From Marchantia polymorpha subsp. ruderalis (Eukaryota > Streptophyta > Marchantiopsida > Marchantiales > Marchantiaceae): a DNA stretch of 64,000 nt. A model generated the notes under the pieces. The model did not search any database and was not told the origin of the DNA. It worked only from the letters and a program-made list of their open reading frames with translations. Position numbers and translations under genes: made by a program. Each line of letters opens with the position of its first letter. Position 1 is the stretch's first letter. Location: assembly GCA_037833965.1 (NCBI GenBank), contig AP031357.1:14714001-14778000 (forward strand). The letters are read 5' to 3'. Shown one piece after another: positions 24,878-36,590 of this stretch.

Positions 24878-27800
24878 TCTGGTCTTACAGGTCGTGCCGA
24901 ATATTTCTCAATACATCAGTGAGGTGTTTATGTGGATGTAACCTAGAAAAAAACCAAGTTATCTTCGTGTTCACTTCTTGTGTGAATGTTGTTCTTGTGA
25001 TTTTATGTCGGCGTTTGCTATTACATGCTAATTAAAAAATATTCATATTTTTTTATTTTATGATCCTTGAATTTATTTCCATTAAGAATTATCTAAAAAA
25101 AAATTGTCATCATGAGACTAAGAAGTTAATTATCTACTTGCATTACAATATCAAAAATAATTACATGTAATAATAAATATTTCAAAATACTTCTAAAATA
25201 AAACTCTAGACTAATCAAACATATAGGTTTACAAAATATTATATCAAATTTTTTGAAGTTTTTTTAATTTTTTATTTATATACTTTCAATATTTATTATG
25301 GTTATTATTATTTTTCGAACTTTCACTAATATTAATCTGGATAAGTATCGCTAAGTATTATAAAAAACCATTTTATGAACGTATGCTTTTGAATTACTTG
25401 GAATATCTAAAAGCTTCATTATTACTGAATCGAAATCGCAACACAACATTGTAGATCATTAATTTTTAGAAATTCAATTTGACATTAAATCAAAATCTAA
25501 CTTAGTATAATCAATCAAAACTTATGTCATCAATAAATTATTTTATTTGAAATTTTATCTTTGATTCTAGTTGTATTCATACACAAGTTGTAGAAGTTTC
25601 TTGATTATTTTGCAAAATATGTATTTAATAATAATTTTCTAAATTTAATTATGACTAAGATATAAAAGTCAATTTTTTTTATCATTTTCACACAAAATAC
25701 ACTTATATACCTGCAATTGCTATTGAATCAAAAATTTTGTAAATTTTTTAAATGAAAGAATATTATTTTTGATGAAACATCTTCAATTTGTCAATTTACT
25801 TATAACAATAACTTTAAAAGTATCAAAGTTATTAGATTAAAGAAAATTCTAACTCAATGCATCAATAATTATCACACAATTATATTTCTAGGATGTTTTC
25901 AACTATTTTAATCTAATTTCTATGATATTTTGCTACAATTATTAAGCATGCTTCACACATCTCATAATCATAAACTTCCTCCAACATCATTAATTCTTAT
26001 AGACAACATATCATGACTTGTATTTGATTTGTTTTTAACTCAGATTGTATCAAATCAATCAATCAATCAAATCAAATTGTATATAAAGTTTGATTCAATT
26101 TCATAATCATCCAAAAGAAAAAATTTTAGATGAATGTGTTTCAGGTTGTTTAATATCATTACGAAATAGCATGTAGACTTTTATATTAATTTTGGTTTTT
26201 TTCCCCATAATTTCATCTTTGGTTTATATCATATAGTATGTGTAGTTGTTCTCTACTTCAATTTATTATTATTGAATTTGTACAAAATGATTATTTAAAC
26301 TTTAATATTAAAAAAATTCATATAATTATTATCATATGTTATGAAGTATTAATTTTAAAGTACAATCAAATTCACTTTTGACATTTTCTTACAAAAATAT
26401 GTACATCTTTTTTATATCAATAAATTCGAAATTTGCAGCTTTTTTCCACTTGGAAATACAATTTTTAATTGTTAAAATAAACTTATTTTTTTAAATAAAA
26501 AATAAAATGACGCAAAATTATTCTTAATTTTTCAAAATAATTAAAAAATTGATTTATATTTAAAAAAATTCAAAGAATTTTTAGCAAGAACTTAACACAC
26601 ATTATAACTCTTGCAAAATTTTACACAAAACATTTTTTAAAAAAAATTGAAATTTTTTTTTTAAATAATAACTAACATCAAGTATGTTGAGAGCAATGAT
26701 TTTTAATACAATGTGTATTTTATATATCATAACTGTTTGAATTGCTTCATGACTTATAAAAATCGATTATCTTTCAAATTTTCTTCATAAAGATATGTCT
26801 GTCTGTTTGTTGATGAAACAATATTTTCTCCACAACCATGTACAATTTAGACATTTTTACTAATGCATTTTTTTAACTGCATGACTTACATATTAATTAA
26901 AATTCAAATAATAAAGTCATCAAAGTGTTTAAAACTAGCAAGGTTGTATTCAAAATGTTATCATGTAATGGTGTATCTTTTTACTCATTGTATATTTGAA
27001 AGATCAAATCAACATTTGCATGTTTTTGGTCAAATAACTTTTACTATTACTAGAGAAGAAGCTATTAATTGAGGATTATCAGGCCCTATGTTACGAGATT
27101 CAGAAATTTTCTTGAATATATATAAGATCATCGCTAGATACTTGAAAACCAGGAATATTGACCTTTTTATAATTAACACAAATATTTTTATGACTTATTA
27201 GTTGCCTTGCTTGAAACATAGTTGAACAAAAATTAACACGATGATGTATTCAAACTCTACAGATAATAATGTTCATTGAGTTCTTCTTAACATATCATTA
27301 TGTTTGTTACAAATAAATTTTCATTTCTTAAGATTTTTTTTGCGACAAATATAAATATCTTAAGTTATTAAAAAATAATACTACAAAATGGTTTTTAATA
27401 TTTAATCTTTATATTGCAATTTTTGACGATTATAATAATGTTGCAAGGTTTTGATCTATCAATTAAATTATAAAGAAAAATGATAATGATTTTTGTTGTT
27501 TTAGTTTCAAGTTTTGAGTGAACTTCATGAATATACAGGAACATTTGACTATTTCAGATTGATACAAACATAAAATTGCAAGATTTCATGTAACAATTAA
27601 TTTTGACATTCAAATTTGAATGATTATAAAATTATTGTTTGATTGTCAATTATTCAATTTTTAACAAATAAAGTTTACAATGAGTTTTTTGTGTTAGTTT
27701 TAAAATTTTAAGTAGATTAAATTGGCTGGTATATTGAATAATACAATGTCAAAATTATTATTTATTATAAAAAAAACAACACATAAGCATTTATTTTAGC

Positions 27801-30108
27801 TCCATAAGGTTTTTTTCAATGAAAACTTCACTGACTATATTGAATGTCAGATTGATTGCAGTGATGGATCAAGATATGAGTTAGAGATTTATATATTTCA
27901 TTTTAACAAAATTTTAGTTCCAGATAAATTTAAAAGACGGATTGAAATTTTTATTAAATTTTGTACACTCAAATATGCATATTGCTTTGTGAAAAAAATT
28001 ATTGATTAGAAAAAATTGTAAAAGAAAATACTAACAAATTGAAATTATTGTGATCATCTTCATTTGGTTATGTTTAAAAATAAATTATTGAAGATTTTCA
28101 TAAAATTAAATTATATTAAAATTACTTATAATCGTTGTGTCAACAATTGAGTGTGTTATATATAGTCAAGACGTCAGTAACATGTGTGCTTTTTATCTTA
28201 ATACTTCATATTATCAATCTATTTTGAGTGAAATTAATGACTATATGAACCTATTTTTTATATTAATTGGAAAATTCAATATAAGGAGAAGAAAAATAAA
28301 TTTAGTTAATATTTTAGAGTTTGTTGTTTCATTTTTAAATAAACTACTCTTTTAATCCTAGATGTTACAATAATCTTAGAGCTATTTTGTTCTTGTAAAC
28401 TACATGTTTCAATCCATGCGTTATTATTTAATCCGTAGTGTTATTACATGCAATGATTGATTGATATTTGATAAAAATTCAATAACACAATTTGTTGATT
28501 TTCATCTGTTTGACATTCAACTTAATTTTATGCAATAACATCATTTTGGAATGTACATTATGATATATTCAAGAACAAAATTCATAACTCGAGTGATGAA
28601 GTCAATGATATCATTGATACTCAAATTTGTTAATTATGAAAACATTTGAAATATAATTTTAGCCTTCTAATCGTATGTTTGATGGATTTGAAATGTAGGA
28701 CATTTATTTTCTGGTTGTTACCTCAAAAGAATACTATTAGTTGATCTTACCTAAGACTATTGAAACTGGATACTAAAGTATAATATTGCTATTCAAAAAA
28801 ATTGTATTTGATTCAACATATTTTATATATATTTATATATATAAATTAATGTATTCAAAAAATATATCTAGATTTATCTGAAAACTAAGATACATCTATC
28901 TATATAATAAATTTGATGGTCAAAATGACATCAAAATTTTAACATAAAGATTGTGTATGTAAATGATTAAAAAAATTGTAATAATATTCAAAAATTAACT
29001 TTTTTATATAAGGTACACATTGAGATGAAAATGAAACTCGTGAATATTCTTACACTCATGTGATTACCTGTAGAAGAAATCAAATTAAGGTCAAAGAAAA
29101 ATATTTTAGATGTTTTTTCAAAATTTTTGGTTCATTTTTAAATGAACTGATCATCTAATCTTTGTTGTTACAATAGTATCATAACTATTTTGCTATTGAC
29201 ATATCAAATGCATATCATAAAAAATATCCAAAAAAAATTCCTTAACATTCTACACTTGTTATCTAAAGTTTGATGTTTATTAATATAAATTTTGCAAATT
29301 GAACACTTAGTTTGGAACAGAATGAGTGTAGTTTTTACCTGAATCTAATAATTTGAAAACGAAAGCATTAGAAGCAGGACAGCCACAATTACAGATTTTT
29401 TTTTATCATTTTCCATTATGAGAATTTTTTGTCATCCCAATATTAAAATAGCCATATACACATATCACGACGAACTCTAGTGAAAATAGTACATGTGTAA
29501 ACATAATGACACTGGGCGAGGATTGTCTCTTCATCATCCACAATATTATCACTTTTTAACAAACGTAAAAGTTTGTAAGTACACAACATTGTGCGAGATA
29601 TTGAACTTTACGATCAGACTTTCATTATTTCCGTTGGTTTTGAAAATTTTATCTTTGGAATTGAAACTAAGAGTCTTAAATATTGGTATCCCTTATCCTC
29701 ACTAGTAACACATTGCCCGAAAATCAAGACTACAGAGAGTATGTGAAGTGTCATAAGGCTAAAACTTATCGTTTAAAAAGAAGCAAAATCAAGTTGATGA
29801 TGTTGAAAAAGTCAACGATGAAGACAGGCTCAAGAAATGTATCATGCTACCAAATCCATCGAGAATCGGGTGCAGTGATGTCATAGACATCGTGAAAAGA
29901 CAATGCAAGCATATTTTAAGTTTAGATTCGAGGTCAAGGATAAAGAAATAAGTTGGATTCACTTCTCAGACACAACTCCGCTTCAGCAAGCAGCTTGGTA
30001 GACGTCAACTTCGCCATAGGGCAGTCCAAATTGAATATGTTTCTCAGAACACCCTTCTTCATGTTCATGGACTCAACAGCGTTCGCTTGCAAGTCACCCG
30101 TGTCAAGA
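24878..30108. other. long AT-rich stretch, no gene seen
   Basis: Very AT-rich from 25.0 to 29.4 kb, with short chance frames only. From 29.5 kb the composition rises toward the exon-like frame at 30.1 kb. No repeat family, tRNA or coding domain recognised. Confidence 0.6.
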
Positions 30109-30512
30109 TCATGATTCGTAGTGGGAATTCATCCAACGAGGGAGGCCATGGTTTCGAATTTGAGTGGGAGATACGAGGGACTGAGTAGTTCTCCGGTGCA
30201 TCTCCGACTTCCACTGTTTCATGTGCATGAGCTCAGTGGCATCCACGTCCTGTGCATACAAAGACAAAAGCGGGTTCCTGTCATGCCACAATGCAAGATT
30301 TGCAACTTTCCTGGAGTTCCTGAGATTGTTGCTGCAGGTTGACTTCCTGGACCCGACCACAATGCCGTCGTCCAGACGGAGCAGCTTCCAGCGAAGGATC
30401 CCACCGAAGAAAGGGTCAGCTGTCTGATCTCCCTCTTCCTCATTCGGGAACCTGCCGATTGCGCTTCCCTCCTCCCTCGTCCGCTTTAAGGAATCAGTCT
30501 TGCTGCCGTATC
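30109..30512 (-). CDS. possible terminal coding exon, unrecognised protein
   Basis: On the minus strand an open frame runs from a good 3' splice site (TATTACAG before 30512) to a stop at 30109, about 133 codons. The start is charged (SLKRTREEGSAIGRFPNEEE), the middle reads FFGGILRWKLLRLDDGIVVG, and the end is basic (ELMHMKQWKSEMHRR). GC and codon pattern are exon-like and unlike the AT-rich flanks. I recognise no family. Upstream exons are not secure; an ATG at 30812 with PRIIKKPQIAEESEEIDR could be one. It might be the last exon of a lineage-specific gene divergent from the GST gene, or a relic. Confidence 0.35.
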
Positions 30513-31165
30513 CTGTAATACTCCCAAAATAAGAAAACCGGATTACAGAAACCCATACTCGTCGCCGGAGGATCAGTGGCGATAGAAGGATAGACGACGA
30601 GCCGACTAATAAAGTGGAAAAGATGGCGAGAGAAGGTAGAACGAGACTTTTTTAAGTGGTTCTGTCTGTGCATTATTTCCCCACTCGAGTCTTGAATGCA
30701 AGGCAAGATCGGTCCGATCGATCTCCTCCGATTCTTCTGCGATCTGTGGCTTTTTAATTATCCTTGGCACGGTTTTTTCTGGACCGATTCTTCCGGCATT
30801 TATGTCCTGCATTCTACTGTTATTCCAGAGGTGTAATCACAGGTCTTGCCATGGAAGTTACCACAGCAGCGTGCAGAGTTGTGACTGTTGAAGTGCCGGC
30901 AGCTGGTGCGTAGTAAATCTGAAGTGTGCCATGGGCATACTGACAAACTGGCTCTGTGCTTCGGGTGCTGCGCTCGACGGACTGGATCTCATCTCACCGC
31001 CGCTCTCACACAAGGAGAATCAGAAATTTGGGCGGACCTAGCGACGACGAAACATCAGCCATGATCGGTGATCACATTGCGATCCCTTTGCCTCGGCAAC
31101 GGGATCGCGCTCAGGGTCATTATGCAGATCGCGACGAGTTCTTCATTCGTCTGCCTAGGCCCCTT

Positions 31166-31172
31166 CTATAAG
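31166..31172 (+). promoter_or_regulatory. TATA-like box of the GST gene
   Basis: CTATAAG at this place, 132 bases before the GST start codon, predicts a transcription start near 31200 and a leader of about 105 nt with no upstream ATG. Confidence 0.5.
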
Positions 31173-31303
31173 AGCAGCTGAACTCTCCAACAGCAGCAGC
31201 GCCAACTACAGCAAGCGAGCGAGGACCGCATCTCCACCCGAGACAGCACAATTTCCATCCTGCGTCTCCTTCTCGCGCAGACCTCGTCCTCTCACCAAGC
31301 CCG

Positions 31304-32391
31304 ATGACTTTCCAAGTCCATGGAACTGCTCCGTCGACTTGCACCGGAAGGGTGCTGATCGCCCTCTACGAGAAGAATGTCGAGGACTTCCAAATCGTCG
31401 AAGTGGACCTGATGAAGGGAGAGCACAAGAGCCCGGAGTTTCTGAAGAATCAGGTACCCCACGGTCTCCAATCCACATTTTCTGGCCTGCTTTCCTGTTT
31501 CAGGTGTGCTGAATAGATGTGGCAGCAGGAGTAGATTCCCGAAGAGCAATGCGAATTGCTGGACTGGAATTGGGACGAGAGGCATGATCCAAAGCCCGTG
31601 TCACAGCATTGTTCTCCACACCTGAGAAATCGTAACTTCGAGTAACAAGGCTTCCGAAGAAGCGACGAAAGGTAATCATTCGTTCAGCTCATAGAGACGA
31701 GAGGCATTCTGATGATCGGGAAATTCTGACAGCGACCAAATTTGTTCTGTTCATGGCAGCCATTCGGGCAGATCCCATTCATCGTCGACGGGGACGTGCA
31801 GCTGTTCGGTGAGTTCCTAACTTCGACCCTGTGTTCGTCCATAGAAAGAAGGAAGACGTTGACGGTCGCGCGTTCCACCTGCGACTGCGACTGCGACTGC
31901 GCTGACTAACAAAACGTGCGTTGCACTGCGTGACAGAATCTCGAGCCATCTGCAGGTACGTGGCGCACAAGTACGCGGACCAGGGAACGCCGCTGTACGG
32001 AGCGACGGCGGCGGACGCCGCCCTGACGGAGCAGTGGCTGGAGGTGGAGGCGCAGAACTACAACGGCCCGATCGCCGCGCTGGTCTTCAACCTGGTGTTC
32101 GCGCCGATGTTCGGCGCGCCGCGCGACGACGCGGTGGTGGCGGCGCAGACGGCCAAGCTCGAGGCTGTGCTCGATGTGTACGAGCAGAGGCTGTCGGAGA
32201 GCAAGTTCTTGGCCGGCGATTTCTTCAGCCTGGCCGACTTGGCGCACATGACCTACACGCACTACTTGATCAACATGGCGCACCAGGGAGCCATGTTCGA
32301 CTCTCGCCCCCACGTCAAGGCCTGGGTTGCCGAGCTCTTCGCTCGCCCGTCTTACCAGAAGTGGTTGGCGCTGCCCGGGCACCTTCACTGA
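31304..32391 (+). CDS. phi-class glutathione S-transferase, 3 exons, 217 aa
   Basis: Cytosolic detoxification enzyme that joins glutathione to electrophiles and can reduce peroxides. I read exons 31304-31453, 31760-31808 and 31937-32391, all with GT/AG ends. The N-terminal thioredoxin-like domain (about 1-80) has Ser11 in APSTCTGRV as the likely catalytic residue, the VDLMKGEHKSPEFLKNQ helix, the cis-Pro loop FGQIP (52-56), and Glu67-Ser68 in LFESRAICRYVA for glutathione binding. The helical C-terminal domain follows, with FLAGDFFSLADLAHM and the end RPSYQKWLAL. Length and the two intron places fit plant phi GSTs. Exon 3 is strikingly GC-rich with G or C at most third positions, unlike the window. 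Intron 2 has a short TGCGAC repeat before its acceptor. Confidence 0.96.
31880..31901 (+). repeat. TGCGAC hexamer repeat in GST intron 2
   Basis: Three to four copies of TGCGAC in a row, ending about 35 bases before the exon 3 acceptor. It takes the place where a pyrimidine tract would usually start and could vary in length between strains. Confidence 0.7.
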
Positions 32392-33298
32392 GCGATCGGA
32401 ACGCCGTGCTTGTCTGTCAGTCAGTCATGTCGCTCGCTGGGTGTTAGCATCACATTTTTGCTACCGATGTGGCTGTGTTTACTGTATTTACGGTCATCAC
32501 CAGCATGGCCACTTTGAAATCAATGAATATAATATTGCGACACGGATTTGTATTTTGTAAGATTTTGTTCTTAGATTGCAGTGTTTGGCTTGAAAGAAAT
32601 TGTCTGATATTTTAAAATCTTCATTTGGTGCAATGCGTTGCTTTTGGCACCAAAGCCAGCCCAGCTGAAAAGTGAGATGCGGAATGTGGATTCAAGAGAG
32701 GACATTCCTAGTTTGTGAAAGTTACTTTCCGCGGTGTGACACCTTAGTATGGAATCTGTTGATAGCCCATGCCTGGACAGATGGCCACAGTGTCGTGGTT
32801 TAGAGAAGTCGTGGCTTGTCTTCTGTTCGTCTCGGCCCCCTTGTGTGGGTAGCGAAGTGGGGTTTGAGCAATGTAACTAATTCGGAACATTATGCTAATT
32901 AGGAGTGGTAATTATCTAGGAGTGCTAAATATTGTGCGAGGAGGAGGAGTGGAAGTCAGTTCAGGCCTTGAACGAACTTGTAGAAACCGTCAACTGGTTA
33001 TTATATCATTGGAAGGCAACGAACATGAATAAGCACTGCTTGAAGTGAAGTAACCGGATGAACAGAAGCGTTGGTTGTGAAAAAATTGTATGTACTCATC
33101 AAGCTTACAAAATGACGACTGTGGACAGCCCCAATCCTTGGCGTTTAGAATTCACTGTAAAGCTGTGAATATGTATAATAGTTTAAGTGTATAGGATTTG
33201 CAGTAAAGCAGCGACCGGTATTTCACTATTACTTATTAGATGAATTACTAAAAAGCACCATCCACTTGTAATGATTTAATACATTTGCCACGGTCCGG
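32392..33298. other. GST 3' flank, no gene seen
   Basis: The GST 3' UTR and polyadenylation zone should lie in the first 150-200 bases, where an AATATAATA-like A/T block occurs near 32525. The rest has short frames only. Confidence 0.5.
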
Positions 33299-33362
33299 CA
33301 CAATTGTACTATGTCTAATCCACTTGCAGTCCGTGCAATGGATTAGACATATTATAATTGTG
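33299..33362. repeat. near-perfect 64-nt hairpin
   Basis: Left arm CACAATTGTACTATGTCTAA plus TCCA pairs with the right arm TGGATTAGACAT plus ATTATAATTGTG with two mismatches in 24. Inside, TTGCA and TGCAA pair around a GTCCG loop. Total about 27 of 29 pairs. It could be a small-RNA precursor, a tiny fold-back element, or a structure in an unannotated RNA. No ORF and no target duplication obvious. Confidence 0.75.
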
Positions 33363-34148
33363 TAATAGCTTTCGTAGGTGGATGCTTCACTATTTACTAC
33401 TTTGATAACTCTGCTGCTGATTTCTCGGAGTCGAACTGCTCACACCGACAATTGCAACTTGTATAGATCTACATACATACTTTCTAAATATACATCTTCG
33501 CGGTCCTTTCCAGACGTGAAGTCTTAAGCGATAATAGCGTAACATTTCAACATCTTGACGAAGCATTTCTGATGAGTTACACAATCAAATTTCACAGGAC
33601 AATGATCGTTTCATGTTCAAAAGACAACCAATACAGCATATACAAAGAGCAAGGCCGTGGAGTGAAACCAGTACATTCTATACAGTGCAGATAGATCAAA
33701 TGAATAGTTACAAGAAGTTTTAAACTAAATTCCTAATCTACAAATGAATATTAGAACTACAGGATTTTACAGGACAGTCGGAACTAATGGCTACTCGTGG
33801 ATAAATTGAACTCTCAAAACTTCAACCGCATATCCACGAATCCGAATTATACAATAGGCTCGATAAAGAAGAAGGCCTACAAATCTAAGTAACTGCGTGA
33901 TGAAAACCAATTGAGGTGGAACAAACGCCTACCCTACACTGCATAATGTACAAAGATTAAGGCCATGATCCTGAAACGAGCTCAACGGACTACGAGAGCA
34001 CAGAATCAAAACCAGGTGCACGTCCATCAGCTTCGTCCAAGCTTTTCTGCTGTGATCCAATAGTTCGTCTCTCCAGGACAGGAATCATCACACCCCAAAT
34101 GAACCCAGAGGAAAGGTCACGTCAGAAACTGCCATTCGCATTTGGATT
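33363..34148. other. spacer, possibly 3' UTR of a minus-strand gene
   Basis: Moderate GC with no open frame of note. If the candidate exon at 34149-34295 is real, this is its 3' untranslated region. Confidence 0.35.
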
Positions 34149-34295
34149 CTAAGCCGATGCAGCAGCCACATTCCCATAAACCGCAGGGTGGTTGATGTAG
34201 GTGTCACTGTAAGAGGTGTCACTGGGAGATTCTTCTTCTTCAGGTCCATCATCCGAAGACCAGAGAAAGGCGGCGTATGCGGCATTGCAAAAGCA
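34149..34295 (-). CDS. candidate C-terminal coding exon, unknown protein
   Basis: On the minus strand a frame ends at a stop at 34149 with GPEEEESPSDTSYSDTYINH then PAVYGNVAAASA. The purine-first codon pattern and acidic, Ser/Thr/Tyr-rich tail look like a true protein end. The frame is open back to about 34295, but I see no clear 3' splice site in that interval; the nearest usable AG is at the start of the Glu run. A second minus-strand ATG frame (34249-34470) overlaps in another phase, and the plus strand also has an open frame here. Family unknown; it may be the end of a gene whose leader lies near 36.4 kb. Confidence 0.33.
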   Translation of the reverse strand, partial: CFCNAAYAAFLWSSDDGPEEEESPSDTSYSDTYINHPAVYGNVAAASA

Positions 34296-36342
34296 TCAGA
34301 AGGCCACGGAGGGTCAAATCAAAACCATCTACATCACTCTGCTGAAGTCCGTGTTCTTGGGGCCCTGTAACAGATTCCACCTGTGTGCAAGTGAAATGCA
34401 TGTTCTGCCTAAGGAGTGTTGGAGTTCTGCCAGATTTCACAACATTGGCCTCTGAATCAATGGGCTCCATTGAGATCTAGTCACCACCGGCACAATCTTG
34501 AACCATCAATTGTAGTGGTTGCTTGGGAACTCGGATCTATCATAAAAGTCTGCGTGTTCTCCTGAGGGTAATTCTAGCGAGTTCCGCCTACAACCATAAC
34601 ACTGATATCGGCTTCTGAACAAGGGCCGGTTGATACAAGCAAGACAAGAGGTTTGAGTGCCTCTCCTTTGTCGAAGTGCCCTGTCTTCGACATTCTCATT
34701 CTTTCAGAAGGCCTCTCTTGATGCGTCTCGGAGCCCGGTGGTCACAAAAGATCCCCGAAATCACGATAACCCATGAATTTTGAAAAACTCTCTAAAGCCA
34801 TACGGACTCATGTCGTGGTTGAACTGCGTCATTCCAACCAAGCTCTTTCAGTTATGGAACAATATGGCCTCCGGCACATGACACAATACTATGAAAGTAA
34901 TACCTGTACGCCCATACATTAATCTGATCACTAGACAAGATGTAGGCGTATTCTCGCATATGGCCTTTGGGGCCTGCAGTCCAGGCACGGGTCTAGACTC
35001 ACCGGAAGAACGTTTACGGAGTAACGGGTGACAGAGCCTTCTCTGGCACCACCTTCAGTTTCTCCCTGGTTTACAACAAACAAATGTTCCAATGTTGGTC
35101 TTCGTACAAATGTTCAAGGCATGCTCATTCAATATGGGCAGTATTAACTACAGAAAAAGAAACAACCAAAAACAACAAGCAAAAAACTCTGATAGGACGA
35201 GAAGAAGATCACTTGTTTCGGGCTGTGAAATATCTCCACGAATGGATAGTCCTTCGTTTGCCGGGCTATACAGAAGCCAGGATATTTAGGACACTCCACC
35301 TGTGCTGGCAACACTAAACGCTCTTAGTACAATGCATAAGGTCCTACATCGACACACAGAGAAAAGAGGAATGTCACGTTTGTACATCTCAGGAGATCGA
35401 AGCAGTTAAAAGTGATACAAACACGCATGAATTTGATATGAGGATACCACTCTGATGATGCATCCTCCACTACTCTGTCAGATCGTTTGGTCCAAGGACA
35501 TCTGAGACCATACAGTAGAAATTATGTGAGACCGGAAAACATTCGTTGGGTATTTTCTCAGTCCTGCACAGCATTTCGTTCTGTCGCCTGTTTGTGAGAG
35601 TACATTTAAAGCCCACTGCCCCGGAGTTGGACCTGACTCCTTCCTATGAGCTCACTTTACCGAATCATTCGAACGATTAAAAATTCACCATGCTTCTGAG
35701 CATGTGTTCAGCGAACAGAACGCAGGTAGTTGGAATACCTCTACTAATATCAAATAAAACCAAACCTCCCGAGTCCAAACTCTCACTAATTACATCACTA
35801 CGAGTCTCATTGGTTACATGATCACAAGGAAGGCTTACCTCAGTGTAAAGGCGACCACCACAGGAACTCCTTCATGCAGAAGCTCCACAAATTGACGTTC
35901 TGATTTTAAGTCAATCACTTTCGATGGTTTCACCTCCCTCGGATGCCCAGTGTAGTATCTCAAAACCGAAAACAAATTTTCTGCAGAGGGTGTTTCCATT
36001 TTTTCGCTCATCACATATGCTTGAACTCACCTTCTCTGCGATTTTAAGACAGAAGGAACGCAGACTTGAAAGATGCATCCCGATCAAAGCCACAATAATC
36101 AACAACGATAAATTCTAGGAACTAGCACGAAATAAACCCTAAACCCTAAAGGAATTAACATGGAACCAAAATGCACCAATGACTCCCACGAACGCTGACC
36201 TGATGACATACCGATCAATCAAACGCATCGACACGAATTGTAGCTCTATACATCTAATCACACAGTTTTGAACAGGAATTTTGGACTGCAATAATACTCA
36301 GAAATACTCATAAATCTCGACCTCTGCCAGGAAAATCCATAC
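34296..36342. other. spacer or introns of a minus-strand gene
   Basis: Moderate GC, many short frames on both strands, none with recognisable domains. It contains the CCCTAAA pair at 36134-36150. If the candidate exons on each side belong together this is mostly intron. Confidence 0.35.
36134..36150. repeat. short telomere-like repeat (telo-box)
   Basis: AAACCCTAAACCCTAAA, just over two units of the plant telomere repeat. In plants such boxes are common close to the start of genes for growth and ribosome proteins. It lies about 210 bases inside the possible leader exon at 36343. Confidence 0.6.
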
Positions 36343-36590
36343 CTGCGCTTCGACAGTAAATGCAAGTGCACAGCGAGACGGTTTTCAGCGACCTGCAAAT
36401 CTGCGAATCGATCGAATCCTCGATCAAGCAGCTCTGCTTCGCGAGCCAAACCGAATCTCCATTCTTCTAACTCTGGTCTGCTGTCAAATGACAGAGAATC
36501 CCGCCCGCTACGCGTTCGCCGGGAACCGGGAACCGGCACGTCCGGTCGTGCTTGCCACAAGATACCCGGCAACTTCTTCCTCATTACCCG
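36343..36590 (-). other. possible leader exon or promoter-proximal exon (minus)
   Basis: A GC-rich island with a clean 5' splice site, GCGCAG then GTATGG, at 36343/36342 on the minus strand. Frames here are open but no ATG frame is convincing, and one short ATG frame ends after about 12 codons. It fits a 5' untranslated exon of a gene running toward 34.1 kb. Confidence 0.3.

Noticed and set aside
31906-32388. 160-codon minus-strand frame opposite GST exon 3
   Set aside because: Arg/His/Val-rich shadow caused by the very high third-position GC of the sense exon; no own start context or domain.
32034-32447. 137-codon plus-strand frame in another phase of GST exon 3
   Set aside because: Low-complexity Gly/Ala/Arg product and overlap with the certain GST frame.
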